Shown here in pieces: positions 1 to 6,358 of a stretch of DNA of 7,281 bases. The notes under the pieces were generated by a model. The model did not search any database. It was not told the DNA's origin and saw only the letters and a program-made list of their open reading frames with translations. The position numbers were made by a program, and so were the translations under genes. Within the stretch, counting starts at the first letter, position 1. Each line of letters begins with the position of its first letter. Source of the DNA: JBDSTZ01 sp039927975 (GTDB lineage: Bacteria > Pseudomonadota > Gammaproteobacteria > Burkholderiales > Burkholderiaceae_D); NCBI GenBank assembly GCA_039927975.1, contig JBDSTZ010000530.1, positions 1 to 7,281 of the forward strand, written 5' to 3'.

Positions 1-81
1 CTGCAGCGCAGGGTGGCGAGCGCCGCGTGACCGGGCAGCGCGCGGGCGGCGCCGAGGCCCGCCCGCACGCTGACCGCCGGC
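1..81 (-). other. Window edge: possible start of a downstream gene, with a GC hairpin
   Basis: Downstream of the DUF1453 gene on the minus strand, a frame opening with GTG at 68-66 stays open to the window edge (22 codons), so the next gene of the same operon could begin here. No clear ribosome binding site precedes the GTG, and the visible residues match no family I know. The same stretch contains a perfect 8-bp G/C inverted repeat (42-49 with 59-66, 9-nt loop) without a T-tract. In DNA this GC-rich such a repeat may be chance, or it may stall transcription. I cannot decide between coding and non-coding. Confidence 0.22.
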
Positions 82-579
82 TCACTCGGCGAGTTTTTTC
101 AGCGTCATGCGCCAGCGCGCGAGTCCCGCGGAGATGATGCCGAAATAGGCGCCCGTGAAGCCCACCGCGAACATGTTGATCGGGCTGTCGGCGAAGTGCG
201 GTGTCTTGCCGGTGCCGGCATACATGTCGATGCCGATGTACAGAATCCGCGCGAAGAACAGCATCGCGACCGCGATACCGAGGCGCGCCGGCGGCGTGAA
301 AAAATAGCCTTCCGGCGTGACTTCGCGGCGCGTCTTGCGAAACGCCCACACGCCATAGCCGATGCCGCCGGCCGCGCCCACCAGCAGCCAGGCCAGCAGA
401 TCGATGCGGGTGAATACTTCCGACGCCGCCACCGCCACCATCGCCCAGAACACCAGCACGCCCGTCCAGTGGCGCGACAGGATCGAACGGGTGCGCCCCA
501 TCATCGCCTTCACGCGTGAATAAAAGCGCCACACCAGCAGGGGCGACAGCAGAAGCAGGGCGAGCGTAGTTAAATTCAT
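82..579 (-). CDS. DUF1453/CcdC-like integral membrane protein
   Basis: This is a 165-residue inner-membrane protein of unknown function. Hydrophobic segments lie near residues 2-17, 39-56, 59-79, 98-117 and 134-153, suggesting four or five membrane spans. The sequence VWRFYSRVKAMMGR at 16-29 and EVTPEGYFFTPPARLGIA at 86-103 follow the pattern I associate with DUF1453 (CcdC-like) proteins, where a short juxtamembrane basic segment is followed by an EVTPEG-type loop. The family name comes from Bacillus CcdC near cytochrome c maturation genes, but no such role is shown here. The frame stays open to an ATG at 711, which would add 44 polar residues. I chose 579 because the first hydrophobic helix and the family-like start begin there, although its ribosome binding site is weak. 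It is divergent from the S9 peptidase, with 194 bp between the starts. Confidence 0.72.
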   Translation of the reverse strand: MNLTTLALLLLSPLLVWRFYSRVKAMMGRTRSILSRHWTGVLVFWAMVAVAASEVFTRIDLLAWLLVGAAGGIGYGVWAFRKTRREVTPEGYFFTPPARLGIAVAMLFFARILYIGIDMYAGTGKTPHFADSPINMFAVGFTGAYFGIISAGLARWRMTLKKLAE

Positions 580-773
580 CAGATCACAGGGTTCGTCAGG
601 AGCCGCCATTGTAATCCACATAAGCTTGTGGCTACTGGCGCAACGCTGCGCATCGGCAGCTTGTAACGATGTGTGCGTCCGATTGACTTTCCCCAACCGA
701 GTGAGCAACATGGGGTACCACCGCGCGCCGCACTGAACGGCGCCTTATCGACGAAACAACGACGGGACAACAC
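580..773. promoter_or_regulatory. Divergent intergenic region between membrane protein and peptidase
   Basis: This spacer must carry the promoters of both flanking genes. For the plus strand the best candidate is TTGACT at 683-688 (five of six matches to a sigma-70 -35 box), 17 nt before CAACAT at 706-711 (three of six matches to a -10 box). This is weak and would leave a leader of about 55-60 nt before the peptidase ATG. No convincing minus-strand promoter is visible. The minus-strand frame of the membrane protein runs open through 711, so part of this region could be coding if that gene starts farther upstream. Confidence 0.3.
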
Positions 774-3221
774 ATGAGCAAACGCTTGCCTGCTGATTCG
801 CCAACGTTGTCAATGCTCGGCGCCGCACCGGCCGCGCACTCGCGCTACCAGCTGCCGCCGGCCGCACTGCAAGCCCTCGTCGACACCGCCCGCGCGCCGG
901 CAATGAGCCTCTCGCCCAGGCGCGATTTGCTGGCCATGATCGAGACCCCGCCGCTGCCCGGCATCGCCGAAGTGGCGCAGCCTGAACTCAAGCTGGCCGG
1001 CCTGCGCATCAACCCGCGCACCTATTCGCCGAGCCGCTTCAGTTTCGGCACCGGCCTCAAACTGCTCGACATCGCCAGCGGCGCCGAGATCCTGGTCGAG
1101 GGCCTGCCCGACACGCTGCGCCTGGCCGACAGCGCCTGGTCGCCCGACCAGCGTCACCTGGCCTTTACCCACCTCGCGTACGGCGACGGCGGCGCCAGCG
1201 GCGAGGTCGAACTGTGGCTGCTCGATATCGCCTCGCGCGCCGCGCGCAAGCTCACCTCGCAGCCGCTGTCCCACCTGAACGGCAATGGCTTTACCTGGAT
1301 GCCCGACGGCGGCGCGCTGCTGGTGCAGCTCAAGCCGGCCAAGCTGGGTATGCCGCCGGTGGCGACCGGCATCCCGAGTGGACCGGGCGAGCAGGACAGC
1401 GAGCCTGGCAACGGCACGCGCCAGCTGCGCACCTACGCCGACCTGCTGCGCAACGAAGAAGACGCGCGCCTGTTCGAGCATTACGCCACCTCGCAGCTGG
1501 CGCTGATCGACCTTGCCGGCCAGGTGCGGCTGGTCGGCACGCCCGACATGTTCATCGGCGCGCGGCCGGCGCCCTGCGGCGAATACCTGCTCACGCAAGC
1601 GCTGCAGCGGCCGTTCTCCTACCTGGTCACGGCGTCCGGCTTCTCGCGCCGGGTCGAAGTGCGCGACCTGTCCGGCCGCGTGCAGCACCTGGTGCTCAAC
1701 CGCCCGCTCGAAGAAGGCCTGCCGCCCGGCAGCGACGCGGTGTCGCCCGGCGTGCGCGACATCAGCTGGCGCGTCGATGCGCCAGCCACCCTGGTGTGGG
1801 CCGAGGCGCAGGACGGCGGCGACCCGGCGCGCGCGGCCGAGATCCGCGACATCATCTACATGCAGGCGGCGCCGTTCAGCGCGGCGCCGACCGTGCTGGC
1901 CAAGCTCGGCTCGCGCTACAACGGCATCCTGTGGGGGCGCGGCGACCTCGCGCTGCTGTCCGAAGACTGGTACAAGACGCGCGCCGTCAAGACCTGGCGC
2001 ATCGCGCCCGACCACCCGCAGGAGACGGCCGAACTGATGTTCGCCTATTCCGGCGAAGACCGCTACAGCCATCCGGGCCACCCGGTGATGCGCTCGGACG
2101 GCGCCGGCATGGCGCGCCTGTCGATCGGCGAGGACGACACGATTCTGCTCGACGGCATGGGCGCCTCCGACGAGGGCGACCGGCCCTTCATCGACCGCTA
2201 CAGCCTGCGCAGCAAAAAGAAGGAACGCCTGTTCCAGAGCGAGGCCCCGTATTTTGAAAACGTCGCGGCGGTGCTCGACCCGCACGCGCACGTGCTGCTG
2301 ACGACGCGCGAGTCGCCCACCGAGCGGCCGAATTTTTTTCTGCGCGACCTGCGCAAGCCGGCGCCCGAACAACTGAGCGCGCTGACCGATTTTCCGCATC
2401 CGAGCCCGCAGCTGCGCGACGTGTACAAGGAGCAGATTCGCTACCAGCGCGCCGACGGCGTCGACCTGACCGCCACCCTCATGCTGCCGCCCGATTACGA
2501 GCCGGCGCGCGACGGTCCGCTCCCGCTGCTGATGTGGGCCTACCCGCAGGAGTTCAAGAGCAGCAGCGCGGCCAGCCAGACCACCGGTTCGCCGCACCGC
2601 TTCAATTCGGTCAGCTACTGGGGGCCGGCGGCCTTCCTGGCGATGGGTTACGCGGTGCTCGACAATCCCTCGATGCCGATCGTCGGCGCCGGCGAGGAAG
2701 AGCCCAACGACACTTACCTGCCGCAGCTGGTGGCCAACGCCGAGGCGGCGGTCGACGAGGTGGTGCGGCGCGGCGTGGCCGATCGCCACCGCATTGCGGT
2801 GGGGGGCCATTCCTACGGCGCCTTCATGACCGCCAATCTGCTGGCCCACACGCGCCTGTTCCGCGCCGGGATCGCCCGCAGCGGCGCCTACAAACGCACG
2901 CTCACGCCGTTCGGCTTTCAGTCGGAGGAGCGGCCATTCTGGCATGCGAAAGAGGTGTACCAGGCGATGTCGCCGTTTAATAACGCCGAGAAGATCAAGG
3001 ACGCGCTGCTGCTGATCCACGGCGAGGAGGACAGCAATTCGGGCACCTTTCCGATCCAGAGCGAGCGCATGTTCCAGGCCATCAAAGGCCTGGGCGGCAC
3101 CGCGCGGCTGGTGATGCTGCCCAACGAGAGCCATGCCTACCGGGCGCGCGAATCGATCATGCACATGCTGTACGAGACCAACCGCTGGCTGGAGAAATAC
3201 ATCAAGCACGCCGCGCCGTGA
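774..3221 (+). CDS. S9D-family glutamyl endopeptidase (CGEP-like prolyl oligopeptidase fold)
   Basis: This is an 815-residue serine peptidase of the prolyl oligopeptidase clan. Roughly residues 70-540 should form the beta-propeller that gates substrate, and about 555-815 the alpha/beta-hydrolase domain. The nucleophile is Ser680 in GGHSYGAFMTANLLAH. Asp753 in HGEEDSNSGT and His787 in NESHAY complete a plausible triad. These motifs, together with KLAGLRI, WYKTRAVKTW, IARSGAY, RTLTPFGFQ and ARESIMHMLYETNRWL, match plant plastid CGEP closely as I recall it, which places the protein in S9D (cleavage after Glu) rather than among DPP-IV or oligopeptidase B types. No signal peptide is evident: the N-terminus is polar, so a cytoplasmic location is likely. 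It ends just after the RWLEKY helix. The ATG at 774 has only a weak GGGAC-like ribosome binding site. Met14 is an alternative start. Substrates in this organism are unknown. Confidence 0.93.
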   Translation: MSKRLPADSPTLSMLGAAPAAHSRYQLPPAALQALVDTARAPAMSLSPRRDLLAMIETPPLPGIAEVAQPELKLAGLRINPRTYSPSRFSFGTGLKLLDIASGAEILVEGLPDTLRLADSAWSPDQRHLAFTHLAYGDGGASGEVELWLLDIASRAARKLTSQPLSHLNGNGFTWMPDGGALLVQLKPAKLGMPPVATGIPSGPGEQDSEPGNGTRQLRTYADLLRNEEDARLFEHYATSQLALIDLAGQVRLVGTPDMFIGARPAPCGEYLLTQALQRPFSYLVTASGFSRRVEVRDLSGRVQHLVLNRPLEEGLPPGSDAVSPGVRDISWRVDAPATLVWAEAQDGGDPARAAEIRDIIYMQAAPFSAAPTVLAKLGSRYNGILWGRGDLALLSEDWYKTRAVKTWRIAPDHPQETAELMFAYSGEDRYSHPGHPVMRSDGAGMARLSIGEDDTILLDGMGASDEGDRPFIDRYSLRSKKKERLFQSEAPYFENVAAVLDPHAHVLLTTRESPTERPNFFLRDLRKPAPEQLSALTDFPHPSPQLRDVYKEQIRYQRADGVDLTATLMLPPDYEPARDGPLPLLMWAYPQEFKSSSAASQTTGSPHRFNSVSYWGPAAFLAMGYAVLDNPSMPIVGAGEEEPNDTYLPQLVANAEAAVDEVVRRGVADRHRIAVGGHSYGAFMTANLLAHTRLFRAGIARSGAYKRTLTPFGFQSEERPFWHAKEVYQAMSPFNNAEKIKDALLLIHGEEDSNSGTFPIQSERMFQAIKGLGGTARLVMLPNESHAYRARESIMHMLYETNRWLEKYIKHAAP

Positions 3222-3273
3222 CAGTCGTGCGGGGCGCCGTCGGCAGGCATGGTAATGTCATTGTTTCATCCGC

Positions 3274-3279
3274 AGGAGG
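3274..3279 (+). promoter_or_regulatory. Perfect Shine-Dalgarno of the small proline-rich gene
   Basis: AGGAGG lies 9 nt before the ATG at 3289. It is the strongest ribosome binding site in the window and is the main reason to treat the following 59-codon frame as a gene. Confidence 0.75.
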
Positions 3280-3288
3280 CCAGCAGCC

Positions 3289-3468
3289 ATGATAGCGACC
3301 GCCATTGAACCGCGCTCCATCCACGCCCACCGCGCGCCCGATCCGGTGCCGGCCGACGAGCCGGCGCCCGAGCCGTTCGACAATCCGCACCCGCATCATC
3401 CGCCGGTGCACACGCCGTCGCATGACGACGAGCCCTTGCCGGATCCTAAACCGTCGGTGTTGCAGTAG
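3289..3468 (+). CDS. Small proline/histidine/acid-rich protein, function unknown
   Basis: This 59-residue frame starts with ATG after a perfect AGGAGG and ends with TAG at 3466-3468. The protein has 16 prolines, 7 histidines and about 10 acidic residues. Its middle is built of short Pro-spaced units such as DEPAPEPFDNPHPHHPP and HDDEPLPDPKP. It has no cysteine, no signal peptide and no hydrophobic stretch, so a soluble, mostly extended or disordered peptide is likely. The repeated His and Asp/Glu could bind metal, but that is only a composition-based guess. It lies 67 bp after the S9 peptidase in the same direction and may be read through from it; no separate promoter is obvious. I recognise no named family. 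The codon pattern stays GC-rich, like the peptidase. Confidence 0.68.
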   Translation: MIATAIEPRSIHAHRAPDPVPADEPAPEPFDNPHPHHPPVHTPSHDDEPLPDPKPSVLQ

Positions 3469-3652
3469 CTTGGCTGTCGAGGATGGCGGCTGGTGCCGCC
3501 CCAAAGCGGATGGCCGCGAGTTCCACTCGCTAGTCATGTCCGCCAATGTCGACGTCATCAGTAGCATGCGAGCCGGACACATAATAGGTGTCTCCCCAGA
3601 CGCCCCCGACCGCATTCAGCCCCTGCCTGACTGGCCCCGCCGCACGCCAGCA
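3469..3652. other. Non-coding spacer with clustered hairpins between convergent genes
   Basis: This spacer separates the small proline-rich gene from the 3' end of the LysR gene, so it should hold the termination signals of both. Three short stem-loops follow each other: GGCGGC/GCCGCC (3485-3490 with 3495-3500), GCGG/CCGC (3506-3509 with 3514-3517), and CGAG/CTCG (3517-3520 with 3526-3529; it shares base 3517 with the second). Two more inverted repeats lie behind: TGTCCG/CGGACA (3537-3542 with 3574-3579) and GACAC/GTGTC (3576-3580 with 3588-3592). None has a following T-tract, so classical intrinsic termination is not shown. I see no gene here. Confidence 0.5.
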
Positions 3653-4627
3653 TCATCCAGTTGCAATACGGTTAGCGTCCCGCATGAAATCGACAAACGC
3701 CCGCAGCTTGCCCGGCATGTGGGACCGGTGCGGGTAATAGATGTGAAACGCATCGTCGGTCGCGCTGTACTCTTCCAAGATCCGCAACAACGACCCGGCG
3801 CCAATTTCGTCGCGCGCAAAATCCTCGTACACGAATGCAACGCCTGCGCCACGTGCTGCCGCGTCGACAACGGATTTCATGTCGTCAAACGTCAATCGGC
3901 CCTGCACGTCCACTTGCACCATCTGGCCCGCCACATGAAACTTCCACTCGAATAGCCTGCCGCCAAACGAGTAGCGCTGGCGAATGCAATTGTGCTGGAG
4001 CAGGTCTTCAATTTGCTCCGGCCGGGTGCGCTCGCGAAAATAGTTGGGCGCCGCCAGCACGATGCGCTTTTGCATGCCGCCCAGCTGCACCGCAACCATA
4101 TCGTTCTGAACCGTTCTTCCCAGGCGAACACCGGCATCGAAGCCCGCGCTGACGATATCGCTGAGTTGATTGTCCAGCGAGATCTCCACGTTGATCGTTG
4201 GGAATGCAGCGGAAAAGGCCTCCAGGTGCGGCTCGACCAAGATGCGGTAGGCCACATACGACAAATTGATACGCAACAAACCTGAATACCGATCGGCGCC
4301 GTGAATCACTTCCTCCAGGGCACTGCGAATACTTCCCAGTGCGGGGACGATCGACGCATTGAGCGCGGCCCCAGCCTCGGTCAAGCCGACACTGCGCGTG
4401 GTGCGATTGAACAGGCGCACGTTGAGCTGACGTTCGAGCACCTTGATCGTGCGGGACATCGCCGTCGGCGTGACACCCATTTCAGCCGCGGCCCGCGCAA
4501 AATTGAGCAGCCGGGCTGCAGCTTCGAACGCCATTAAACCAGGCAGCGGCACCGAAGCCAGTGTGGGGGCGTCGCTTGCGCCCGCTACCGACGCGTCCCG
4601 CTCACTTATTCTGACCTTTTTGTTCAT
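3653..4627 (-). CDS. LysR-type transcriptional regulator
   Basis: This is a 324-residue DNA-binding regulator. The winged helix-turn-helix covers about residues 28-88, with the typical AAAEMGVTPTAMSRTIKVLE recognition region and LFNRTTRSVGLTEAG wing. The effector-binding periplasmic-protein-like domain runs from about 112 to 318, with landmarks SAGFDAGVRLG and RIVLAAPNYF that resemble the CrgA-like LysR subgroup. An N-terminal extension of about 25 polar residues precedes the usual start. I kept the ATG at 4627 because the next in-frame Met (Met32) would cut into the DNA-binding domain, though the ribosome binding site is weak. The gene is divergent from an Old Yellow Enzyme gene with a 100-bp gap, the classic layout of a LysR regulator and its target. 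The inducer is unknown; an electrophile or redox signal is an inference from the target. Codon use has more A/T at third positions than the peptidase gene. Confidence 0.95.
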   Translation of the reverse strand: MNKKVRISERDASVAGASDAPTLASVPLPGLMAFEAAARLLNFARAAAEMGVTPTAMSRTIKVLERQLNVRLFNRTTRSVGLTEAGAALNASIVPALGSIRSALEEVIHGADRYSGLLRINLSYVAYRILVEPHLEAFSAAFPTINVEISLDNQLSDIVSAGFDAGVRLGRTVQNDMVAVQLGGMQKRIVLAAPNYFRERTRPEQIEDLLQHNCIRQRYSFGGRLFEWKFHVAGQMVQVDVQGRLTFDDMKSVVDAAARGAGVAFVYEDFARDEIGAGSLLRILEEYSATDDAFHIYYPHRSHMPGKLRAFVDFMRDANRIATG

Positions 4628-4727
4628 TTAGTATCTCAGTTTGTGACGATTTACTTCATTATCGATCATCTTTAAAGTGTGTGCATGCGGTACCGAACCG
4701 CTGGCTGTCACTAATAAAGGAACAACG
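4628..4727. promoter_or_regulatory. Divergent control region of LysR and ene-reductase operon
   Basis: This 100-bp A/T-rich gap should contain both promoters and the LysR operator. Toward the ene-reductase, TTGTGA (4641-4646) lies 17 nt before GATCAT (4664-4669), each with four of six consensus matches. TTTACT (4650-4655) with TAAAGT (4673-4678) is an equal alternative. Toward the regulator, GATAAT on the minus strand (4663-4658) is a good -10 box, but its -35 box is poor. The promoters overlap around an imperfect palindrome centred on ATCGAT (4661-4666, arms AT at 4658-4659 and 4668-4669) and a GAT-N10-ATC pair (4648-4663), which are candidate LysR half-sites. Overlap of this kind would fit autoregulation. 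Confidence 0.55.
4716..4721 (+). promoter_or_regulatory. Ribosome binding site fixing the ene-reductase start
   Basis: AAAGGA lies 6 nt before the ATG at 4728. It favours this start over the in-frame GTG at 4677, which would add 17 residues atypical for the family. Confidence 0.65.
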
Positions 4728-5831
4728 ATGACCGACAACAGCGTATTGACCGATCTCTTCTTGCCCAGCCATTTTGGCGCTATTGCCACCACTAACCGCA
4801 TCGTCATGGCGCCAGTAACCCGCAGTCGTTACGACGAAGATGGCGTTCCCGGCCAACTGCATGCGACCTATTACGCGCAACGTGCCGGAGCCGGCCTGAT
4901 CGTGTCGGAAGCGACCAATATTTCGGCGCAGGGGCGAGGCTATGCGGCAACCCCGGGCATGTGGAACGATGCCCAAGTTGAAGGTTGGAAGCAGGTTACA
5001 GATGCAGTCCATGCCGCTGGCGGCAAGATCGTCTGCCAACTCTGGCACGTAGGCCGTTTTTCTTCCGTGGAGCTGCAGCCGGATGGCGCCGTCCCGGTCG
5101 CCCCCTCGCCCATCAAGGCCGAAGGCAACACCTACACCACTGCGGGATTCGTGCCGGTCTCGATGCCGCGCGCTCTGGAAACGCAAGAGATCACCGGTAT
5201 CGTTGCCCAGTACGCGCACGCCGCGAAAAACGCCTTGCGCGCGGGGTTTGACGGGGTCGAAGTCCACGGGGCAAATTGCTACCTGCTCGACCAGTTCCTG
5301 CGCGACGCCACTAACCAGCGGTCCGACCGGTACGGCGGCACAATTGAAAACCGGGTGCGTTTGACACTTGAAGTGACCGAAGCGGTCGTCGCCATCTGGG
5401 GCGGTGACAAGGTCGGCATCCGCCTGTCGCCAGTATCGCCCGATGTCGGCAATACACCGCTCGACAGTCAGGTTATGGCCACTTACGGCCACCTGATCCA
5501 GGAACTGAACCGCTTCTCGCTCGCCTATCTGCACGTCGTTGAGGGCACCACCGGCGGCTCCCGGGCCGTCCCAGCGGATGTCGACCTGGACCAGTTGCGG
5601 GCAATGTTCACGGGGCCATACATTGGCAACAATAACTACGACTTGGACTTAGCCATAACACGCCGCGCGGAAGGAAAAATTGATGCCGTGGCGTTTGGGC
5701 GCATGTTCATTGCCAACCCAGACCTGGTGGGGCGCCTGCGCTTCGGCAAGGAACTCACTATCGCACCGCGCGCGTCCTACTACAACGGCGGCGCGACGGG
5801 CTACACCGACTGGCCCGCAGCCAGTCACTAA
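4728..5831 (+). CDS. Old Yellow Enzyme family alkene reductase (NemA-like, FMN, NADPH)
   Basis: This is a 367-residue flavin-dependent ene-reductase with a single TIM barrel, the normal family length. Such enzymes use NAD(P)H and FMN to reduce activated C=C bonds in enones, maleimides and often nitro or nitrate-ester compounds. Visible landmarks are the FMN-binding MAPVTRSR near residue 25, GLIVSEATNISAQGRGY, the QLWHVGR strand, the substrate-binding triplet His180/Asn183 with proton-donor Tyr185 in VHGANCYLLDQFLRD, SDRYGGTIENR, GIRLSP, and the phosphate-binding end AFGRMFIANPDLV. Family members usually read HGANGY, so Cys184 replaces a common Gly next to the proton donor. It is first in a likely operon with the NTF2-like gene 51 nt downstream and is divergent from the LysR gene. 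The protein is likely cytosolic. The natural substrate cannot be read from sequence. Confidence 0.95.
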   Translation: MTDNSVLTDLFLPSHFGAIATTNRIVMAPVTRSRYDEDGVPGQLHATYYAQRAGAGLIVSEATNISAQGRGYAATPGMWNDAQVEGWKQVTDAVHAAGGKIVCQLWHVGRFSSVELQPDGAVPVAPSPIKAEGNTYTTAGFVPVSMPRALETQEITGIVAQYAHAAKNALRAGFDGVEVHGANCYLLDQFLRDATNQRSDRYGGTIENRVRLTLEVTEAVVAIWGGDKVGIRLSPVSPDVGNTPLDSQVMATYGHLIQELNRFSLAYLHVVEGTTGGSRAVPADVDLDQLRAMFTGPYIGNNNYDLDLAITRRAEGKIDAVAFGRMFIANPDLVGRLRFGKELTIAPRASYYNGGATGYTDWPAASH

Positions 5832-5847
5832 TCACGCACTACCACCC

Positions 5848-5862
5848 CGCGCATTGTGCGCG
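5848..5862 (+). other. Hairpin in the leader of the NTF2-like gene
   Basis: CGCGCA and TGCGCG form a perfect 6-bp stem with a TTG loop, 9 nt before the ribosome binding site of the next gene. It has no T-tract. It could trim or protect the 3' end of the first cistron, or tune the ratio of the two products. Confidence 0.4.
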
Positions 5863-5871
5863 CCACTCTAC

Positions 5872-5876
5872 AGGAG
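5872..5876 (+). promoter_or_regulatory. Ribosome binding site fixing the NTF2-like start
   Basis: AGGAG lies 6 nt before the ATG at 5883 and rules out the earlier in-frame GTG at 5856 as the likely start. Confidence 0.7.
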
Positions 5877-5882
5877 CATGAC

Positions 5883-6269
5883 ATGAGCAAGAATATCAAA
5901 GCTGTACCTACGGCCGACTACAACAGTGTCGTTGCCGTTGCCCAAAAATACGTCGACGGCCTGCGTACCGGCAGTGTCGAAAGCGTTGCCCAAGCATTTC
6001 ATGAGGATGCCGTCATGTACGGTTTCACCAACGGTGAGCTCCTGGGCGGGCCGATCGAGAATTTGTACAAATTCGTCGCGCAGAACGGCAAGGCGCCGGA
6101 GATCACCACGCACTTGGACGTACTGGCGATCACGCCAACCACTGCTGTCGTGCGCGTTGACATGGAACGGGATGCCATTGGTGCGGACTATAACGACTAT
6201 CTCACGTTGATCAAGATCGCGGGGAACTGGAAAGTCATCGCCAAGGTGTACCACCAGTTTGAGGCCTGA
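5883..6269 (+). CDS. NTF2-like / lumazine-binding-like (PF12893 type) small protein
   Basis: This 128-residue protein has the cone-shaped NTF2-like pattern: an N-terminal helix (VVAVAQKYVDGLRTG, residues 16-30), then SVAQAFHEDAVMYGF, and a C-terminal sheet with ADYNDYLTLIKIAGNWKVIAKVYHQF (101-126). This resembles the putative lumazine-binding group of the NTF2 superfamily. Members sit beside redox enzymes, but few have a proven reaction; they may bind small ligands or act as isomerase-like partners. It has no signal peptide and is likely cytosolic. The gene follows the ene-reductase in the same direction after 51 nt and should be cotranscribed and under the LysR regulator, so a role in the same substrate pathway is a reasonable inference. 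Its TGA stop lies inside the left arm of a 9-bp inverted repeat. Confidence 0.87.
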   Translation: MSKNIKAVPTADYNSVVAVAQKYVDGLRTGSVESVAQAFHEDAVMYGFTNGELLGGPIENLYKFVAQNGKAPEITTHLDVLAITPTTAVVRVDMERDAIGADYNDYLTLIKIAGNWKVIAKVYHQFEA

Positions 6270-6358
6270 CACTCGTATTGACTGCTCACGCCGGCATAGC
6301 CGGCAAGATAGTCACAGCCGCCTCGCGAAGCGATTCGGCTAGAGTTACTTGTCAGGCC
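6263..6358. repeat. Structured inverted-repeat element (three-way junction fold)
   Basis: A perfect 9-bp inverted repeat, GGCCTGACA (6263-6271) and TGTCAGGCC (6350-6358), closes a 96-nt element. The left arm contains the stop codon of the NTF2-like gene. Two further stems fit inside. One is TGACT/AGTCA (6279-6283 with 6310-6314), capped by GCCGGC-ATA-GCCGGC (6290-6304). The other is AGCCG/CGGCT (6316-6320 with 6336-6340), capped by TCGC-GAA-GCGA (6323-6333), which contains the very stable GCGAAGC mini-hairpin. The arrangement is too regular to dismiss. No T-tract follows, so a standard terminator is not supported. A transcript-end structure or a recombination site are the main options. Confidence 0.6.

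Noticed and set aside
1214..2257. A 347-codon plus-strand frame inside the peptidase gene
   Set aside because: It is an out-of-frame shadow, Arg/Ala-rich, and the overlapping peptidase frame has clear family motifs throughout.
810..3209. A 799-codon open frame antisense to the S9 peptidase
   Set aside because: Its codons lie exactly opposite the sense codons, so a stop needs a sense TTA, CTA or TCA, which are rare in a GC-rich gene. The frame ends opposite the first sense TCA codon (810-812). Its translation is low-complexity Arg/Ala/Gly/His-rich and resembles no family.
3305..3955. A 216-codon plus-strand frame across the small gene, the spacer and the LysR 3' end
   Set aside because: It has no ribosome binding site, an Arg-rich start in the shadow of the small proline-rich gene, and it runs antisense into a certain LysR gene.
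4659..5534. A 291-codon minus-strand frame opposite the ene-reductase
   Set aside because: It is a shadow of a well-supported gene, with no family resemblance.
5868..6272. A 134-codon minus-strand frame opposite the NTF2-like gene
   Set aside because: The plus-strand frame has a good ribosome binding site and NTF2-like motifs; the antisense one has neither.
6290..6304. GCCGGC-ATA-GCCGGC as an intrinsic terminator of the ene-reductase operon
   Set aside because: The stem is strong but is followed by AAGATAG instead of a T-tract; it is better treated as part of the larger structured element.
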